Below are positions 6,526 to 7,566 of a stretch of 7,566 nucleotides of DNA, piece after piece. Origin of the DNA: a bacterium. Lineage in GTDB: Bacteria > Verrucomicrobiota > Verrucomicrobiia > Limisphaerales > UBA11358. Position 1 is the first letter of the stretch, and each line of letters starts with the position of its first letter. Below the pieces are notes generated by a model. The model made no database searches. It saw only the letters and a list, made by a program, of their open reading frames with translations, and was not told the DNA's origin. The position numbers were made by a program, and so were the translations under genes. The stretch is from NCBI GenBank assembly GCA_021781185.1, contig JAJXXI010000394.1:1-7566 (forward strand), written 5' to 3'.

Positions 6526-6550
6526 AGCTATTCGAAATTATCGAATAGCT
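6526..6550. repeat. Perfect 10-bp inverted repeat
   Basis: AGCTATTCGA (6526-6535) and TCGAATAGCT (6541-6550) are exact inverses around a 5-nt AATTA spacer. It lies 13 bp after the second tRNA-like segment. As RNA it is a stable 10-bp hairpin, followed only by CCTTTCTG, so termination is possible but not typical. A binding site for a dimeric protein or recombinase is another reading. Confidence 0.6.
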
Positions 6551-6743
6551 CCTTTCTGCTCGCTAGGGGCTGAGTTCAGTTGTTCAGGATTTCTTAACGA
6601 CTGAACCCGCCGGCAAAGGCTAGGGGATTTTGGGAAATGTGTCGCGGCAAAGAAAATCGGAGTTTTGAAAGAGGCTCACTTGGGAACGATTTTCGCACGC
6701 GGGACAGCTCCGCGTTTTCAAATCGCGGGCCGGATCGGGGCGG

Positions 6744-6768
6744 GGCGGTTCGGCGGTTCGCGGAACCG
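6744..6768. repeat. Tandem GGCGGTTC pair ending in a hairpin
   Basis: GGCGGTTC occurs twice head to tail (6744-6751, 6752-6759). The second copy's CGGTTC pairs with GAACCG (6763-6768) across a 3-nt GCG loop, and the palindrome TTCCGGAA follows at 6770-6777. There is no T-tract. It may be part of a dispersed repeat or a remnant of one. Confidence 0.45.
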
Positions 6769-6804
6769 ATTCCGGAAAGGAGGCGGAAGGTGTTCTGATT
6801 TCGG

Positions 6805-7074
6805 TTAAATCGTCCGCGGACCATTCCGGCGAATTTCCGCTTTCGCAACGCCAGCAAATCGCGGCGAATCGTGTCCAGCGTCTGCGTGGTCGCATCCGAG
6901 ACGACGGCACCAGTCTCGGCGGCTTTCAACGCCGCCATCAGGCGCAAACCCAGTTCCTCCGCCCGGGCCTCCCTCCGTGCCCGCCGCCAGCTTGTCCAGC
7001 GTCTGCCGCGCCATTTCCATGGCATATTGCTGACGAAGCTGCGGCTGCTGGTCTGCGACACAGCCGCGCCCCAA
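6805..7074 (-). pseudogene. Possible frameshifted coding remnant, unrecognised
   Basis: On the minus strand one frame reads QLRQQYAMEMARQTLDKLAAG (encoded up to about 6990). A second frame continues with EARAEELGLRLMAALKAAE and, about 10 residues on, TLDTIRRDLLALRKRKFAG. Both pieces look like an amphipathic, Ala/Leu-rich helical protein, and together they would make one product if a single shift near 6980-6995 were undone. There is no good start (only a TTG at 7074), no ribosome binding site and no family I recognise. It could instead be a chance open stretch in GC-rich DNA. Confidence 0.25.
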
Positions 7075-7144
7075 ACACCAAGATTGACTTCAGCGATATA
7101 TGGGTGTCGTTGAAGCAACAAGCTGGAATTATCCGCGATGTTTT

Positions 7145-7268
7145 GGAGTGCGCCAGCCCTCTGGCGCTTTCACGCCGTGAGCCGGCGATGCAAAAGCGGT
7201 GGAGGACGACGGCACGAAAGTAAATCCTGAACCTGATAGCAGCAGGTAGGCAGCGCAGTCCTCTGCGC
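7145..7268. repeat. Pair of GC-rich hairpins with similar tetraloops
   Basis: GCGCCAG-CCCT-CTGGCGC (7150-7167) and GCGCAG-TCCT-CTGCGC (7253-7268) share a design: a GCGC-based stem and a four-base YCCT spacer. Between them lies a weaker ACCTG/CAGGT stem (7231-7247). Similar short hairpins of this style are, as far as I recall, scattered between genes in Pedosphaera-type genomes, so this may be a dispersed REP-like element. The copy number cannot be judged from this window. Confidence 0.5.
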
Positions 7269-7305
7269 ACCGCGAACGATGCCATGCGCACAACAGGACT
7301 GCGAC

Positions 7306-7327
7306 GGCGCGCACGCAGTGACGCGCC
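7306..7327 (-). terminator. GC-rich hairpin just after aspS
   Basis: GGCGCG (7306-7311) pairs with CGCGCC (7322-7327). The inner CAC and GTG extend this to a 9-bp stem with one bulged base and a 3-nt GCA loop. It starts 11 nt beyond the aspS stop on the aspS strand. No T-tract follows, so it could mark the transcript end or aid Rho-dependent termination, but it is not a textbook intrinsic terminator. Confidence 0.35.
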
Positions 7328-7338
7328 CCACCTTTCGG

Positions 7339-7566
7339 TTACAGCTTGGCCGATGTCGCCGGCGTTTCCGGCTTTGTCTCCGGCTTTTTGCCCTTCACTT
7401 CAATGTAAAGATCGCGCAGTTGCTTCGGTGAAACCTGGCTGGGCGAATCGGTCATCAGGCAGGTGCCTTTCGCGGTTTTCGGAAAGGCGATGACGTCGCG
7501 GATGCTTTGTGTGCCGCAGAGAATCGCAATCAAGCGGTCAAAGCCGAGCGCGATGCCGCCGTGCGG
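7339..7566 (-). CDS. aspS: Aspartyl-tRNA synthetase, C-terminal 75 residues (5' end outside window)
   Basis: This enzyme attaches aspartate to tRNA-Asp in the cytoplasm. The visible part starts inside class II motif 3, [16 protein letters not shown], whose Arg binds ATP. It continues with the strongly conserved [22 protein letters not shown] seen near the end of bacterial AspRS. A family-typical tail (LRDLYIEV) is followed by a short Lys/Pro/Thr-rich extension of 13 residues ending in SAKL. The stop is TAA at 7339-7341. The rest of the gene lies beyond the right edge. Whether it is the discriminating or non-discriminating type (which also charges tRNA-Asn) cannot be told from this piece. Confidence 0.97.
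   Translation of the reverse strand, partial: PHGGIALGFDRLIAILCGTQSIRDVIAFPKTAKGTCLMTDSPSQVSPKQLRDLYIEVKGKKPETKPETPATSAKL

Larger units (their letters stand above)
6600..7130. other. Intergenic stretch without a convincing intact gene
   Basis: About 530 bp between the tRNA-like region and the hairpins before aspS. Reading frames exist on both strands, but none has a good start, a ribosome binding site or a recognisable product. It holds the tandem octamer with hairpin at 6744-6768, a CCGCG/CGCGG inverted repeat (6710-6728), a 14-bp direct repeat (6872-6885 and 6993-7006) and a possible decayed coding remnant on the minus strand. Confidence 0.5.

Noticed and set aside
6322..6600. tRNA-Leu interrupted by a group I intron, as in cyanobacterial tRNA-Leu(UAA)
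   Set aside because: The break is in the anticodon stem rather than in the loop. I see no group I core elements, and no 3' exon with a T-arm and CATCGGC follows.
6308..6604. 98-residue plus-strand reading frame through the tRNA fragment
   Set aside because: Its W-R-K-W-Q-T-R start is the usual spurious translation of a tRNA-Leu gene; the rest has no family likeness and no ribosome binding site.
6710..6728. CCGCG-TTTTCAAAT-CGCGG as a tRNA T-arm completing the broken tRNA-Leu
   Set aside because: The loop is 9 nt instead of 7, no matching acceptor strand follows, and it lies about 350 bp away.
1..7566. CRISPR array, rRNA, transposase or integrase genes
   Set aside because: No regularly spaced repeats, rRNA-like sequence or recombinase motifs were seen on either strand.

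Overview
The window looks like chromosomal DNA of a Verrucomicrobiota bacterium, most likely the Pedosphaera/Limisphaera branch (old subdivision 3). This rests on inference: the genes have high GC, several secreted or membrane proteins are of types I associate with that group, and short GC-rich hairpins fill the last intergenic region. No marker here fixes the taxon.

Layout. Positions 1-809 (+) hold the 3' part of a membrane protein carrying a 7TMR-HDED-like extracytoplasmic module, one transmembrane helix and a long coiled coil. It converges on, and overlaps by 8 bp, a minus-strand gene (802-1752) for a secreted or anchored coiled-coil/TPR protein. From 5747 down to 1903 runs a compact minus-strand cluster: a 52-residue Cys/His-rich single-pass membrane protein, a small heat-shock protein (Hsp20), Lon protease, and a secreted LolA-like protein whose ATG overlaps the lon stop codon as ATGA. 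This reads as a proteostasis operon: Hsp20 holds unfolded protein, Lon degrades it, and the coupled exported protein may serve the envelope. The TPR gene may be its last member. Divergently at 5782-6255 (+) lies a YbgC-type hotdog thioesterase.

Positions 6256-7338 hold no convincing intact protein gene and are the most unusual part. A good sigma70-type promoter (TTTACA-N16-TATATT) leads into the first 42 nt of a tRNA-Leu(CAA). That sequence is perfect up to the 3' side of the anticodon stem and then stops being tRNA. A second anticodon-arm-like segment follows about 130 bp later, then a perfect 10-bp inverted repeat, all in DNA of only about 49% GC. Next come a frameshifted, unrecognised coding remnant and a set of GC-rich hairpins. 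Positions 7339-7566 (-) are the C-terminus of aspartyl-tRNA synthetase (aspS), running off the right edge.

No CRISPR array, rRNA, complete tRNA, transposase or integrase gene was seen. The best candidate for something undescribed is the interrupted, promoter-bearing tRNA-Leu locus. It most resembles an integration or recombination scar.
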